Shown here piece by piece: positions 34,801 through 51,390 of a DNA stretch of 64,000 nt. The stretch is taken from assembly GCF_014851395.1 (NCBI RefSeq), contig NW_024044459.1:25904164-25968163 (forward strand). Direction: 5' to 3'. The DNA comes from Micropterus salmoides. Lineage: Eukaryota > Chordata > Actinopteri > Centrarchiformes > Centrarchidae. Below the pieces are notes generated by a model that was not told the origin of the DNA, ran no database searches, and was given only the letters and a program-made list of their open reading frames with translations. Position 1 is the first letter of the stretch, and each line of letters opens with the position of its first letter. The position numbers and the translations under genes are program-made.

Positions 34801-37369
34801 TTTCTTGTCATTTAAACACCTGACGATTACATTACAGTGTCCCTTTCCAAAATATTTACCTACACACAGCATGAGCAAAATTGTTATTTTTACAGTACAC
34901 GCCTACTCATGGAAGCTACCTTGGCATCTTGGCATTGAAACGTAACATCTGGAAAAGGCAGACTTTATGTTTAGATTTAGCTTGTAGCAGGTGTATATTT
35001 CTATATATATTTGTGTGGTAGATCCAGGTCTGGCTGTGGAAGTTAGTGTTGCACGAAAATAACCAAGTTGGCCAATTAACTGCGCGTGAAGTCATCAGCC
35101 CACACAGCCCTGTTGCAATTTTAATACCCCCATACTTCAAAATAAACACATACAGGCACATGCACACCCATACACACACTACACGTCTCCAAACTAAACA
35201 AACCATTAAAGTTAACTATCCTTCCCCAGGGTGTCGTCTGTCGGGAGGTGCTGAAACATAACATATTTCATGTTTTTGACTTAAGCTGTCAGTCAGCTGC
35301 CAGCTTTACTGTGAACTGCACCGTTCCAGTCTGAGATCATGGATCAACCGACAGGCAGGGAGACACAAAGACGGACAGGTTGGCGCTGGTGGAGATTTTC
35401 TCTTTTATAATTTAAACAGGGAAGGTGGCATGCTGTGAAAAACTAATTTAGACATCATAACGCCACTGCTTAAAATCAGTTTAGCTGTAATTAGAGGGGT
35501 GGACACCTAGTTATTGTAGCTCCATTTCCTTTGTTATTCGCCTGACATGGCTCGATGGATGCTGAAAAGATAACCCATCCCATTCAGGGATGGCGTTTGT
35601 GTCAGTGGATATGTCGTGTGCCAGGTGGGGACAGGACTAGTTGAATTCAGATTGATTACTATTTGTCCTCTGAGCACCTGCTTAAACCCAGTCCTATGTT
35701 TGAGCTGCATTACAAATGCATACGTAGTGTTTAGAGTGGCACAGAGCTCCTTTCATATGGAGATGCGTCTGACGAAACCAGGCCTCGACCTGCCACTGCC
35801 TATCTGATACAGCATTACACCCACAGCTGCCCCCTCCGTCTTTAATGTATCCCTTATGCCTTCCTCTCCTCCTCCACCGTTTGGCTCTTCATCTTTGTGT
35901 CTTCTCCACATAACATAATAACCCTTAACAATATGCACTGCAGAGGAAGTTCTATAAATAGTGATGACAGTGATGCTGTCCCAGTTGTTTGCCTTTGTTT
36001 GTAGCCTAGATACTAAATTAACAATTCTAAATTCAGGGAATATGAATAGGCCTGTGTGCTAAAGGACTGAAATGTAAATGCATTGTACGGAGAAAATGAG
36101 AAGAAAAGACATCCCAGATAGCAGGGGCCACCACGTTTTTCTGGTCTGCCAGCAGATAAATGTTGATGAATGTCAGTGAGGCTCATTGTTTGGCTGCCAT
36201 GGGAGCTTTAGGCGACTCATCATGTATGTCACTGTGTGTGTGTTAATTATATGCACGCTCTGAGCTCCAGTCTGATTGTCAGTCTGACGTGTGCTCACCT
36301 TTGTCTGAGGGAGGAGGGAGGATGGGAGAGGAGGAGAGAAGAAGGAGAGCAGTGGGAGCATGAGAGAGACAAAGATTTGGAAGAAGTTTAAGAGGATGCG
36401 GGAGGCTCTGATCAAGCTTTTGTCAGAGATCTGTGTGTGTGTGTGTCAGACAGAACAAGGGGAACAAGCCTTGCCATGACAAGATATCCGTTGCTTAGCA
36501 GGTGCAGACTGACCTGCCACATGTTGTCCCCCCACCTTCATCTCTCTGTTTTTTTATTCCATCTCTCCCCTCTGCCAAACAAAGGCAAGGAAGTCTGTTT
36601 CTATTGTTGTGAAGCTGAACAAAGACACAGGATGAAACACTCTTCCGTAATAGCACTGACTTTTATGTGCACAGTACTTCAAAAGACATTGGCAACACAA
36701 TTGCTACTATAATTTTTCTTTCCATATATATTCATTCTATTTATATATAGGGCGCTGTCAAATAATATGTGCTGCATTTTATTATTTATTTTTTATTTTT
36801 TAACTGAGCCAGATGGTTTTAACGATGCAAGGTTGCACTGGCTTCTATTTGATATTTCCACTATCTAAAAGCACCTAAACTGAACATATAGACAGTCGAT
36901 ACATATATTTGCCACACCACACACAAGAACACACACAAACTCACTCAAAGATCAACCATTGATCTTCTCTTTCTCCCCTGCCTGGGCAATTATCTCCCTA
37001 ATTATTCAGAATCCATCTTCTTCTCAGTGTAAGCCATCAACCAGGAAACTCGTGTGTATGTGCATGTGTGTTTGTGCGTGTGCTTCTATCGGTGTTCATG
37101 TCTAGGTGTGTGAGGATGTGTCGCAGGGTGGGACAGAAACTGTTTCCCTAATTGCTTAAAAAAGACAGGGAGCCTGCTCTGGCTGACATTTGCTCGCACC
37201 CTGCAAACAGCAGCCTGCAGTGTAAATCAGGCACCGGTGTATGCACAGGCCTCTCTGCCAGACATGTACACACACACACACACACACAAGCACAGGACCA
37301 CCCCACGGACAATATGTCAAACCTGTCATATTTAGAGAGCCATTAAGGAAGAGTCAGCACCGCGGCTCT
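28801..37369. other. Intergenic desert, no gene seen
   Basis: About 8.6 kb without a supportable gene. Items seen: a purine-rich tract on the plus strand at 29785-29960 (GA-rich, low CpG); a pyrimidine-rich tract at 33600-33790; short TG/CA runs at 34088-34101, 34259-34284 and 37260-37288; a block at 35400-36150 of unique-looking AT-rich sequence with several TAAT cores that may be regulatory. Annotated ORFs are short and without family likeness. Confidence 0.5.
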
Positions 37370-37415
37370 TATTAATGATGTCACTGTGGACAGTATGTCG
37401 TATTAATGATGTCAC
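37370..37415. promoter_or_regulatory. Twin TATTAATGATGTCAC motifs
   Basis: The 15-mer TATTAATGATGTCAC occurs at 37370-37384 and again at 37401-37415, start-to-start distance 31 bases (about three helical turns). Each carries a homeodomain-type TTAAT core and a near-CRE/AP-1 TGATGTCA. An exact 15-base repeat at helical spacing outside a simple repeat suggests a regulatory element, but binding is untested. Confidence 0.4.
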
Positions 37416-38518
37416 AGCAAGAAGTGAGTTACAGCAGCGGTCGTTCATCAGACTGTGTGGGTGTGTGAGTGTAGAGTGGATAGAAGAGGGGTGGAGCAGT
37501 GCTTCATTTGTAACACGGTCCGACCTTGATGCCTGGGAATGAACGATGGGGGAAGGGAGGAGAGTCGGGGGAGGAGGAGGGACAGAGAGGTGTAACATCT
37601 CTTTGTCATCACTCCTCTCTTGTGGTTTTCCACTCGGCCCTGACGCGCTGCTCGGTGGTGCTTATAGTAGCACAACCTCGCTTTGTGTACATGTGTCGGA
37701 GCGGCTGTCTTTTCCGTGTGTGTGTGTGTGTGTATATACAGGCTCAGACACCAGAACAACACCGGAACATTCCTCTGACATGACCAGGATTACAACGTGT
37801 AGTCAGGCGGAGAGAGGGAAAGACAGAATAAATAAAAGTGTGAGAGAGGAGAGGTTAATCAGTGAGTGTGAATATAAGATTATCTTATTACTGGCTGTAA
37901 GGTGGTGATGCTGCATGCGCACCACATCAATTACAGCCGAGGCAGAAGAGCAAATATTCTTACTCCATAAAATGTTTTTTACCAGACACAAAAGCTTTTT
38001 CCGTAGATATTCTGGACTCTATAAGTGATGTCAGAGCTTTACGTGAAGCTGAAGCAGTTCAGAGGAGTTTAGAGAGGACACAGGTCAGGTTACTGTGTTT
38101 GCATGTGTGTGTGTAGGTCTATATGTGTATGTTTGAGAGGTGGTGCTGACTGCACTATTCCACGCCACACCAGGGTTGGATTAGTGTGAACAAACACAAT
38201 TTACAGTGATTTATGCCTTGACTCATGAGGACAAGGTTACAGAGAGGGCTACCTTTTGTTGCTTTGCACAAGCTGGACAATAGATGTGTACACATTTTTT
38301 CTCCCTCTTTCTTTTTCTCCTCTTCCCCCTCTCACCTTGCCTCACCTCTGCTTTTTATTTTGCCACTTTTATAAAAATTCAATATCCTTCTCTTGGGGAA
38401 AAAATGCTGCTGTGTGTACAAGAGAAGTGATGTTCTTCCTACTGTGTGTGTGTGATTGCCTCGAAGTCTCACTGGGGCCCAGAACCCCTGCTGGCAAGAG
38501 TATTAGCATCTGGAAAAC

Positions 38519-38520
<2 letters not shown>
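37416..38520. other. Intergenic, no gene seen
   Basis: GC-richer patch at 37500-37700 with GGA-rich sequence (37540-37590) and a short TG run at 37717-37733. A stretch of CT-rich sequence occurs at 38295-38350. Nothing coding is recognisable. Confidence 0.45.

Positions 38521-38593
<73 letters not shown>
38521..38593. repeat. (TG)n microsatellite, 73 bp
   Basis: Uninterrupted TG run of 73 bases, long enough to be highly polymorphic. Confidence 0.97.
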
Positions 38594-41493
<2,900 letters not shown>

Positions 41494-41843
41494 GAGGTTC
41501 TGTTCCAGGGATTGGGGTCCCTGGCTGTGGTAATGGGACCGATGGAGCTGAAAGCGAGGGATGAACCAAGGGATAAAAGATGGATAAAGTAAAGGATGGA
41601 ACTGTGCACATTGCCCAAGGAGCTTTGTACTGATTGGCTAACAGTGACCGCATGTGTGTGTACGCATATGTGTGTGTGTGTGTGGGTGCACATGTGTGTA
41701 TGTATCCCTGCAGATGTGAACAGCTTAGCGATTTTCTCAGCGGACCAATTAGATGAAGGGAGTTTAGTCCCCATGTGTGAAAGCCTCCTCCTGGTAATAG
41801 GAGCTTGATTAGTGGCTGTATTAACTGTGTTTTAGCCTATGTG

Positions 41844-41844
<1 letters not shown>

Positions 41845-41875
<31 letters not shown>
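41845..41875. repeat. (TG)n microsatellite
   Basis: TG run of about 31 bases. Confidence 0.95.
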
Positions 41876-41876
<1 letters not shown>

Positions 41877-42440
41877 ATTTGTGTGTACCCACTTCTGTGT
41901 GTGTAAGAGGAAGATTAAATGTGGCTTCCAGTGAATTGTGCTTGCTTGTGTGTGGGTATATCTGTATGTCCGAGACTAGTCAGTGAAGTGAGGCTAATTC
42001 AGCTAAGGCAACCCCAAAGAGCTGAATCCCATCTCTCTACCTAATACATGCAAATGGGTTCCTACTGTGCTCATCACAACAGAGATTTTACCATCAGAAC
42101 ATTGTTTCCCAACTAGATCAGTGGGATCAGACAGGCAGAGATGTGGAGCTGAAGGCGAAGAAAGACTTCAACTAGCGTATTTCTTGCAACAAGCGCTATT
42201 ATTCCATTTAGGCGTGGTGTTAGAACCAACAGCTCTGGTAATGGAGAGAGAGATGATGAGAGTGTGAGGTGGCGAGTGGGAAAGAGGGAAGGAGCAGAAC
42301 AGAATGATAAAGACGGAGAGGGCAAGAGGAGAGAGGTGAGGCCTGCTTCTGAGCACCACTCCTGGGAGCCTAAATGCTTCCTCATCAGTAAACAGTGAAT
42401 AATTCATCTAGTTACCATAGAGAGCACACTCCCACGCACA

Positions 42441-42444
<4 letters not shown>

Positions 42445-42524
<80 letters not shown>
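42445..42524. repeat. (CA)n microsatellite, 80 bp
   Basis: Uninterrupted CA run of 80 bases, about 950 bases from the 124-base TG tract and of opposite strand sense. Confidence 0.97.
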
Positions 42525-42525
<1 letters not shown>

Positions 42526-42818
42526 CTGCATGTGCAAGAACACACACGAGCACAGCAAAAATCATATTCATGTCACAGACAGGCCATTTCTACAGCAGAC
42601 AGACAGCCCTGTCCAGTGTGGAGCTTTTATTATTCACTAGCTTATGAACTCTGCGGGACCCTTCACTCTTTGACTGTCTGCACGTGTGTGTGTATTTGTG
42701 TGTGTTCGTGTGTGCATTTGTTGCATGTAGGAGTTTCATTTTTCTGCATCTGTAAAGGTGAAAAGGAGGACAGAGAAGAGAGGCACGCAACAATCCCCTA
42801 ACCGTAACCCTGAGGCAT

Positions 42819-42819
<1 letters not shown>

Positions 42820-42855
<36 letters not shown>
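42820..42855. repeat. (CA)n microsatellite
   Basis: CA run of 36 bases followed by a second short run to 42870. Confidence 0.95.
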
Positions 42856-42859
<4 letters not shown>

Positions 42860-43139
42860 CACACACACATGGAAATGGCTCAAACAGATGATGGAGCGTT
42901 GACTGCTCTGGTTTTATCCCAGGAACAAATATACAGTTCCCCATTTCTCAGGACCTCTTGTGTTTATTACTGCGAATAAACTATCGATTCAGGGGAGTAT
43001 AAGTTACAGAAACACACATTTCTCATATATGCACATACATAAACAAACACACCTCTTTGATACACACTGTCATTCACACACAGACAGCAGAGAGGCGGCG
43101 TGAGAGGATTCCTTCCACGCTCACATACCTTCCTTCCAG

Positions 43140-43560
43140 TTCCAACCCGTGTGTTTAATTCATATTTGTCATGTATAATAACTGGATGTCTTAGCGGAAT
43201 ACTGCTGCGTGCTGCGGAATAAAAGAACAATATTTTATTTCATTTCCATAACTCCAGCCTGTGAATTATTATTATGCTAATGTTGTCAGGGAGCCACTGC
43301 CACTGTGAGCTACGGTGCCAGCCTTGCTTTTTTATAAACTGAAAGGAAAACACAGTGAAACACAGTAAGTGGCAGAATAATCAATGGTAAACTGTTTACA
43401 AAAGCGGCCCGCGTTGCAGTTCGCTCTCATTATTTGATCACAGCAGTATTTCACATTTAAAACGAAACCAAATATGAAGCAGAGGGCTGCGACATGGTAA
43501 TGAGGTACAAGAGGAGGAAATGGGTTTTGTCTCTGGGTAATTTCAGCCCTGGCTGTGTCT
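43140..43560. promoter_or_regulatory. Candidate non-coding regulatory block
   Basis: About 420 bases free of simple repeats between CA-rich flanks, with moderate AT content and clustered factor-like cores: TAATAACTGGATG, GAATTATTATTATGCTAATG, AATAATCAATGG, TAAACTGTTTAC (forkhead-like palindromic half sites) and ATTTGATCACAG. No ORF of note. The call rests on composition and motif clustering only; conservation is not tested. Confidence 0.25.
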
Positions 43561-46500
43561 GTGTGTGTGTTGTGTAAGATGACTGATGTGTCTGACCATA
43601 ACCTCTGAACTAGAATGCTATGGACACCTGTCTTCCCACGCAAGATCCTCCAGGACCCTCCAGGTCAATGCAGGCCTGATTTATTAGACCCCAAAGGCTC
43701 CCTCTCCCTCTCTCTTGCTTTCTCTGTCTGTCTCATACTCTGCCTCTTTCTCTCTCTCACTCTCTGACACACACACATACTCACAAACACAGACAATCCT
43801 CATCCTGAAGGGCCATAGAGAGAAAAAGAAAGAAATGGCTCCTGTCATTTTTCCTCTTTTAACTGGGGCTCTGCAGCGGCCTCTGTCACAGAGCCCCCGA
43901 GGGGAGGACATCAAACAAAGGAAAAACCTTTCACACTTTATTGTCTTTTACCACAGAGAGCTCATATCTCTTTTCTCACTCCCTCGCTCTGTCTTCCCTC
44001 TTTTTTAACACTTCTCTCATATTCCTCCCATTCATCTTCTTTCATGTTTTCCCTCAGCCTTTGTACATCTCTTTCTATATCTATATTTTATAAAGTTTGA
44101 CATTTTGACAATACCCTTTGAGTGTGCCAGCTTGTCAAAAATACAGAGAGGGCAAAGAGGGTGAAAAAAAGGGGAGGGGAGTAGGAGAGAGACTGCAGAG
44201 CAGGAGATTGACATTTTGAGTTGGAGAGGAGAGACAGACGACTGAATCTAAATAGCACATTACACATAACACCTACATTTCCACCAAATAGTACTTCAAG
44301 CATCACACAACAATAAAACACAAGACTATTCAAAGACGGAATTGAATCACGTTGATGTTGCTCATGTTAGTTTGTCATATTTCTTTCTTTTCAAGGTTTT
44401 CTCATGCTCACATATACTCAGGCGCTTAAACTTCAACAAATGACATGAGAAATGGGTTTCCGCACTGTAACGTACGCTCACCTAATGCACACAATTTCTT
44501 GCAAGGTCACAGTTGACCACATGTGATATACTGTACATGTTCCCTTCTAAAATGTATGTGTTTATGTGCAGTTTCTCCCAAACTGAAGCTGATTCACAGG
44601 AGACGGACCTTCAGAGAAGGTCTTACTGTCCCGCAGAATATTTGCCAGACATATCCTGGACTCTGGCATTAGCCTTTTACTGCTTTTAAGTTTCCACACA
44701 TGGAGCTATTTAAAGTATTTCAGTAAAATTAATATTTTATAAGCAGGGATACAGAGGAAAGCAAATTGTTCTGCTAGAAGTTACAGGGAAAAAATTCCCA
44801 AGAAAATAAAATTTATCCTGCTGTGAATGAGCAGTCTTGGGCAAGCTACTTGTAAATATGTAATAACAAATGTATGAAATACCTTTCAACCTAGTTTCAT
44901 CAAAGGTGCCCTTAAGCAACCCCAAATCATCCACACCAACAGGTCATAGTTTCTGTATTCAACACATATAGAAAAAAGTATTTGAATTGACTGACTGTTA
45001 CAATAAGATTTAGCTTAACATGGCTACTGCTCACAGCACAACAGAAGTCCCACACAGGGCCCTCACAGTGAAACAGCGGGGGTCACATACCCCCTTCAAA
45101 TCACCTGAAAGTAGGCTAACTAATTGCTAATGTTTGTAGTTTGCCAGATTTGTTTCCTATCCAGGTAGCTGGCGGGCTGCCATCTTAGTCTTGTTTCAAA
45201 AACACAGGCAGACCTTTGGAAATTGGTTAAAAATCTCTTCCATCATTCATTCAGATGCTTAGAAGAGTCTAATGGTAAGTGTTTTAAAATGACCTTCTGG
45301 GTTTTCCAAACATCCCTGGTTAATTATCTTTTAGAAACCCATGGTTACCTATGTGACTTGAAGGTTTGCTAATACACTAGAGGCACAAACTGGAGCTAAC
45401 CTGTACCAGACCAGTTCCTCTGTTGAATGCAGCGAGACCAACCTGATATCAACCCTCCATCAAACTCCTGGTAAGACACTGAACAAGCCGACCCCCAAAA
45501 TGTTGAAGTAAAAGAGCATTACCAGGATTACTGTTATGCAGTTGATGTATTTGAAAATGTAATACCTTACAATACTTTTTTCTGAAAAAAGTAATCAAAA
45601 TACAGCCAGTGAGAGAGTGAGTGACTAGTTTATTCTACTCTACTACTCTCTACTGCCTTTCTGTTCCTTATAGTTTAACTCATCTGTTTTTCATAAATTT
45701 CGTAAATGAATGCAAAACTCTGCAACTTCAACTGTAAATCAGACAATTGGGGCTTCTCGTCATACTGTAACTCCAACTAGTGATAAAAGGCATGACTGTT
45801 TTGGCAGTGATACACTAGAGCATTTTCATGAAGAAATAATACTGATAGTAATTTTGGTTTAGAACAGAAATACCACTGGATGTGAGTCTTCATAATTCAC
45901 TCTGTAGGACACGCTAGTATTTTCATTTTACCCTGATTTTAGCTGCAGTATCATAAACCTTTCAGATTGAATCAGATTTTAAAGAGAACAAAAAGTTTCA
46001 GATGGATAGTTTCTGATTTTTGTGTCAAAACATAGACAGAATAGTAATGATTATCTGGAAGTAACAAGTCAAATAGAGCAGCTTATTAAACTTTGATAAA
46101 GCTTAGTAAATCTTACATCATGATACTGTGTCTTTGTAGCTTTTGGAAAAGAAGCGTATTCATGCTTTTATTAATAATGTAAAACAACTGTCCTAGGATA
46201 ATAAAATACTGTGAAACTATTATTAAATAGAGTTCCCTTGATGTTACTCCCAGATGTATTAGAGTATGTGACTGTGTGTCTTTGTGTGTGAGTGCGCACA
46301 CCACAAATGCAAAGTTACAGAAAGACACACGAGACACAGTTGGTTGCATTTTTACTGACAGACTAGCTTTTCACATAGCACACATACACTCACATACCAA
46401 CCACATGAGCCAAAGCAGTAGTTATACAAAGTATGTCACACACACACATTCAGTAGGACCAGGGCAGAGGTCAAAACAAATGGCTTAGAGCAACCTTCAT

Positions 46501-48229
46501 CTGAGGTAACTGTTTCCCTGTGGGCTTCCTGCCCTTTTGCAGCCAGCAGAATTTCTCTGAGAGAAGACGCTCGCGGCGTCATTATTTTCATCTTCCATGC
46601 AGGAGACGCAGCGCTTCAGGAAGCAAATGGCTTGACACAGCTGGTATCTTCTGATCTGAGTTGGGGGTAGGCTAATCAATACCACTGAGGGAGATCAATC
46701 CTGCTGTGTGTCTCTCAGTGGTTTTCATATTGTGTGTATGTATGCGTTTGTCATTTCCCAGGTGGTCACTGTTGAAGCTGTTATAAAACCTAATGGGAGA
46801 CCTCCTGACCATGGCTGTCGAAAGCTACAATCTGCCCAAACACTGATTTTGAAGCACAATTTGATGGGCTGTTTGAGACTGGACACACACAGTCTGTGTG
46901 TCTGTCTGTGTGAGTTTGCATTTGTGTGTTTTTGTCCTTGTGAGTTGTGCATTTGTACGTGTGGGGGAATGTGTTTATGCGCACATTTGTGTGTGTGTGT
47001 GTGTGTGAGAGAGTTGTACCCAGGTGCACCGCCTGAAGGTTGGTGGGGTGAGAGGAGGTTGTGTGTGTGTGTGTGTGTGTGAAGGGATGACAGGGTGTGT
47101 CAGGAGGATTCTTCTCCCAAAATCCCAGAACACGAAATAAGGTCAAATTCAAAATATGTGTCAGAGGGGAAAAACTGAGAAAAAAGAAGCAAGCTGGAAG
47201 GTATTTTTATGTAAATTATGATTCCACTGAATTAGAAATGTAGAATTGAAACTGCAATTTTCAGTTTTTGTTGATGTGATGGACATGCATTGATAATACT
47301 GCATACACTCCTTCCATTGTGCGTTGATTGGAGTAGCTCTGTCCTCAGGAAGAATATTTTTTGTGTGTTTTGTTTATTGTTTTCATGGATCAGCAATAGA
47401 AGCCTCCAGAAATTGACTGTCCACAGGGGCTGAAATGTTTGTCACTTACCGCAGTTTCTTTTGCACAGATGCAACGACGTGAATCAAACATTAAACAGTG
47501 TTTTTCTGAACACGACTGTAAAACCTTGTGTGGGTCTGACTCTTGCCAAACTTTAAATTTGTACAGAGCAACACATATGGGCTTAAAGGAACATTTTGCA
47601 AACCCTTGCTTTCAAGACATGGATCTGCTTTAGCCAAAATGTATCTTTGTTTTTATGATTTCATAATAAAAAGGCATAAAGTTTGCACAACAATATCTCT
47701 TTAGCAGAAGGTAGAGATGATAATGAGACATTATTTAAATGAGACAAAGTGAGTGAGACAGAGTAGAGAGACACCTGCAAGGCCCTTCCACTCCTCAGCT
47801 CCGTTATTCTGTTTAGCCCTCTGGTGACTGGGCGTGTGTGGGTGTGAATACGAGCTTGTAAAATAACAGGAGAGCAGCTACACACACACACACACACACA
47901 CACATATGCAGACACAATGGTGTCTGACTATTTCTCAACACTCAGGCCTTGAGGAAAGCAGGATAAATCATGTGTGCAAACATTTGGTTTGCAGCCCGAG
48001 GTTCCATCTGAATAAGCCATCAGTTGGATCTGTGTGACGTGTGAGCATGTATGGGTCTGTCTTTGCCTTATATCTTATTTTATTTGTGCAGATATATGAA
48101 CCCTAAGCTTATGTTTTTCCCCGAGCTTGTCATAAAACATAGAAAAGATCCTCTTAAAATGTAGAAGCTTTTAAGAAACCTGAGGGAGATGAAAGGAGGG
48201 AGTGTGTGCTGTTAGTGTTAGCTTGTCAT
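43561..48229. other. Intergenic, no gene seen
   Basis: Includes CT-rich sequence at 43690-43770 and a short CA run, a purine-rich patch at 44150-44235, TG runs at 46989-47008 and 47060-47082, and a CA run at 47880-47904. 46490-46690 is a balanced-composition stretch without simple repeats. No supportable gene. Confidence 0.45.
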
Positions 48230-48900
48230 TTCAGTGGGATAATAAGTAATAGTACGTGATGTGAAACAGTGGGTGAAAAAATATGCAAATTATGCATGAA
48301 ACAAAATTTCAAACTTTCTTCTCTAAATCCGCTGGTGACCCCAGTAGTTAAACTCTCATTGGCCCAGATTTTACTTCTTGATATTACATGTGTAACAAAT
48401 CTGTCTCTATTAATTAGTTCTTATTATCATACTGCACCATGCTGATAAATGGTCAGTCATCAACGCTAATTTCTGTGGTCATTTTTTAAACAGAGATAAA
48501 TGAGAAAATCAGACGTGAAAATTATGCCTGATGGATGATTTCTTTTGAACTTTGATCGTGGAGCCATGTGCTACTTTCATTAAACTGGGCTGCTTTCATC
48601 TCTCGTAACATAAACATCAAACACGCATTTTCAGTTCGGTGGTGTGGTTGATAAACAATATTTTATGACTTGGGGTCCATCCCTGTCCCTGCTGACCAGT
48701 TATTTGTGTAGATTTCATTCCATATTCTGCTGCTGAACCAGTTTTTGCTGAATTACAATGCATTTTTTATTATGCAAATATTCATTTGAAACATTTTGAG
48801 TGTTTTTTTATTGGCCTAGATTATACAACTAATTTGATTTCCACAGTTGTTTCAGGATATTTCTAGCTCTAACAGCCAGATTGTTGGTAAATGAGTCTTG
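48230..48900. promoter_or_regulatory. Candidate enhancer block with POU octamer
   Basis: A repeat-free AT-rich block. It contains TATGCAAATTATGCAT (48281-48296), which holds a perfect POU octamer ATGCAAAT immediately followed by an overlapping ATGCAT, then TTAATTAG, CTGATAAATGG, CATTAAAC and TTGATAAACAATATTTTATG. This is the composition typical of vertebrate developmental enhancers. The nearest developmental gene is rgmb, 12 kb downstream. Function and conservation are not shown. Confidence 0.3.
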
Positions 48901-51390
48901 GACGCTGCACCCCACCCTTCACCCGGCCTGGGTGGGCCTGTCAGCAGGGTGCCAAGCAGGGTGTCTGTGGCCAGTGATGTGAATTGACATGCTGTTTAAA
49001 AATGGATCTGTCTAAATTATTCAGTCTGTTATTTTAGTGTCAGCAATTGCCGGTGATGTCTGGTTGTCACGGAAACATAGTCCCATGATCCTGAGCCCAC
49101 AGCTGAGTCCCCGGAAGAAAAAAGGGAGAAAGAGAAGCAGTGTACCAGCCTGATCATTTCCACAGTAAATGAGGTGAAAGTAAACACTGTCACTCCAAGT
49201 CAAATGTGTATAAAAAAATGTCTTTCTAGAGAGAGAGATAGAGAGAGAGAGAAAGAGACTATTTTATGTGACTCCTAGTATTGAGACAGGGGCCACAAAA
49301 ATGATATAAAAGGTTATAGTGTATTCTGCCATACAATACTTGTCAGGAACTGATGAATACATACAGGCGGTTCTTTGGCTCTGTCTTTCTCTCTCTCTCA
49401 CTGGAGGATGTGGATCAAACGCACACACAAATAGGATGGGTCCCAGGCTGTGTCGGTCAGGCTTTATGGATCTCCAGTGAGACATGAACACATGGAACAG
49501 TCATCTAGCTTCCAGCTGCTGGTGTGGAGTTTCTCTCCATCTCCCACTGAGGTCCTGTCTGTGATGAGAGGCTGCATCTGGGGGCTGGTACTTCACTCAT
49601 TGGACACTTCTGCAAGGAAAACCTCACTGTCAGTATGCTCTCCATGTGCATTTGTCTGCATGTGTGTGTGTGTGTGTTTGTGTGTCTGCAGTAAACATTT
49701 CTTTTGTGAGCCGTCATGCTGTCCAGGCAGAGAAACGGCTGTGAGAACAGCTGGGGAATCAGACGCTTATTCTCTCTTCTACCTAAACGCCGGGATTTAC
49801 ACACTAGCCGAAAGCCCAGACATTGTTTTGGAGCCAAGATGAACATGCATATGCATGCAATCATGCACACACACACAAAGGACTTCCACTTGCACAGATT
49901 GCATCATACATTTCAGGTCATTTCATCATCTGTTAGTCATTTTTCATCCGGAGCTCTTCACCTTAAACAAACAACCATAATACACTCATTGATTTATTCA
50001 GAAAGACAAAGAGAGGAAGAGAAGGAAAGTCTCTTGTGCACAAATTGGTTCCTGTTCAAGCAGCTTACATCTGATGTAATATGCTACCTACTGCTTGAGT
50101 TCATAAGACCCTCACTCAGCAGCATTTTAAGCCCTATTTAACCAGACAAATGGACAAACTCAGCACTGATCATTTCTTCCATAAGCAGGCACACACAGAT
50201 ACTGTGTATAATCACAATGGGAGCTGTCCAGTAAAACCAGTGTACAGCATGTTGAGATGTCTGTCGAAGCACAAAGAGGAAATCTCTATACACAGATGAC
50301 TGCATGTGGAGGCAGAATCTGTAGGCAAGGGATAAGTTCAGATTTCTGTTTGTAGTCTGAGTGGTATTGACTAATCACGCCTGAGCAGGCTTTAGTTGAA
50401 TGCAGGTAAACAGTCCGTTTGGTGAGCAAAAGAGCTGGAACACACTGGCTGAAATACAATCTTGGAGCCCATTGTCTATCGTCTGATGACGATTTAGCTT
50501 TTTTGTTAATCTTGAAACCCTAGAGATTATGTTTTTATTATGTTTTTCACTGTCAGAGCCACGTTCCAAGATTACTAACTCTAAAGACTGTAAACAATGA
50601 CTGGCGCATGGAAGAGGAAGTCTTGGCTTGGATATTGTTGTCCAGATATCTTTTGGCTACACCCGATGCCCCGAAACATTGACTGTTGCCCCCATAGGCT
50701 AAATCATCTACATTGACGATAGCCGTTGGGTTGCGAGACTGGCAACACGGTGATGTGACACTTTAGTTCCCTTTAAAAGATTGTTTCTTAAGTGTTGTAC
50801 AACACTAGGATGATAGGCTGCTGTGTTATAGTCCCAATTTGAAATTTAAATCTGAATCAAACATTCAGTCACATTTACACTTATCACTTGAGATGCTGTG
50901 TGCCACAAAGCACAGGACTTAATGCCAGTCAGGATATGTTAATTCCCGCAGCAGCCATTTGGAGACACGCAGCCTGCTGTCTTCACAGCGTGACTCCAAA
51001 TCCCACCGTCCCTATTGTGCTTTCATCCCTACCTGTCAGCAGATGAGAGCTCTATACACCTGCAGCAACCTGTGTTGGTGTGTGTATGTTTGTGTATGTT
51101 TGCGTGTGCCCACTGAAGAGCTTGCTGTGCAAGCATATTCGCAGCCAGCATTTCTGACAAGCCTAATGAATCTCCAGAGAACCACTACCTGCCAGCTCTC
51201 TCTTGTTCTGTCTTGTCTTCATTGTTCTCTCACTCACTATTTTCTCTTTCTTGTTTTCTTTCCTCCTGCTCTTCCCCTCTTGCCGTTTGTCTGCCTAAAC
51301 CGAAGCTGTCTCTGTCAGTGTGGTGGATTTTGCCTCCATCAGCTAACAAGCTTCCCTTATCTGTTCTGGGTACACATCTTACACATCCCA
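48901..51390. other. Intergenic, no gene seen
   Basis: Contains a GA run at 49229-49258 and short TG/CA patches (49662-49685, 49866-49879). ORFs are short and unmatched. Confidence 0.45.
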
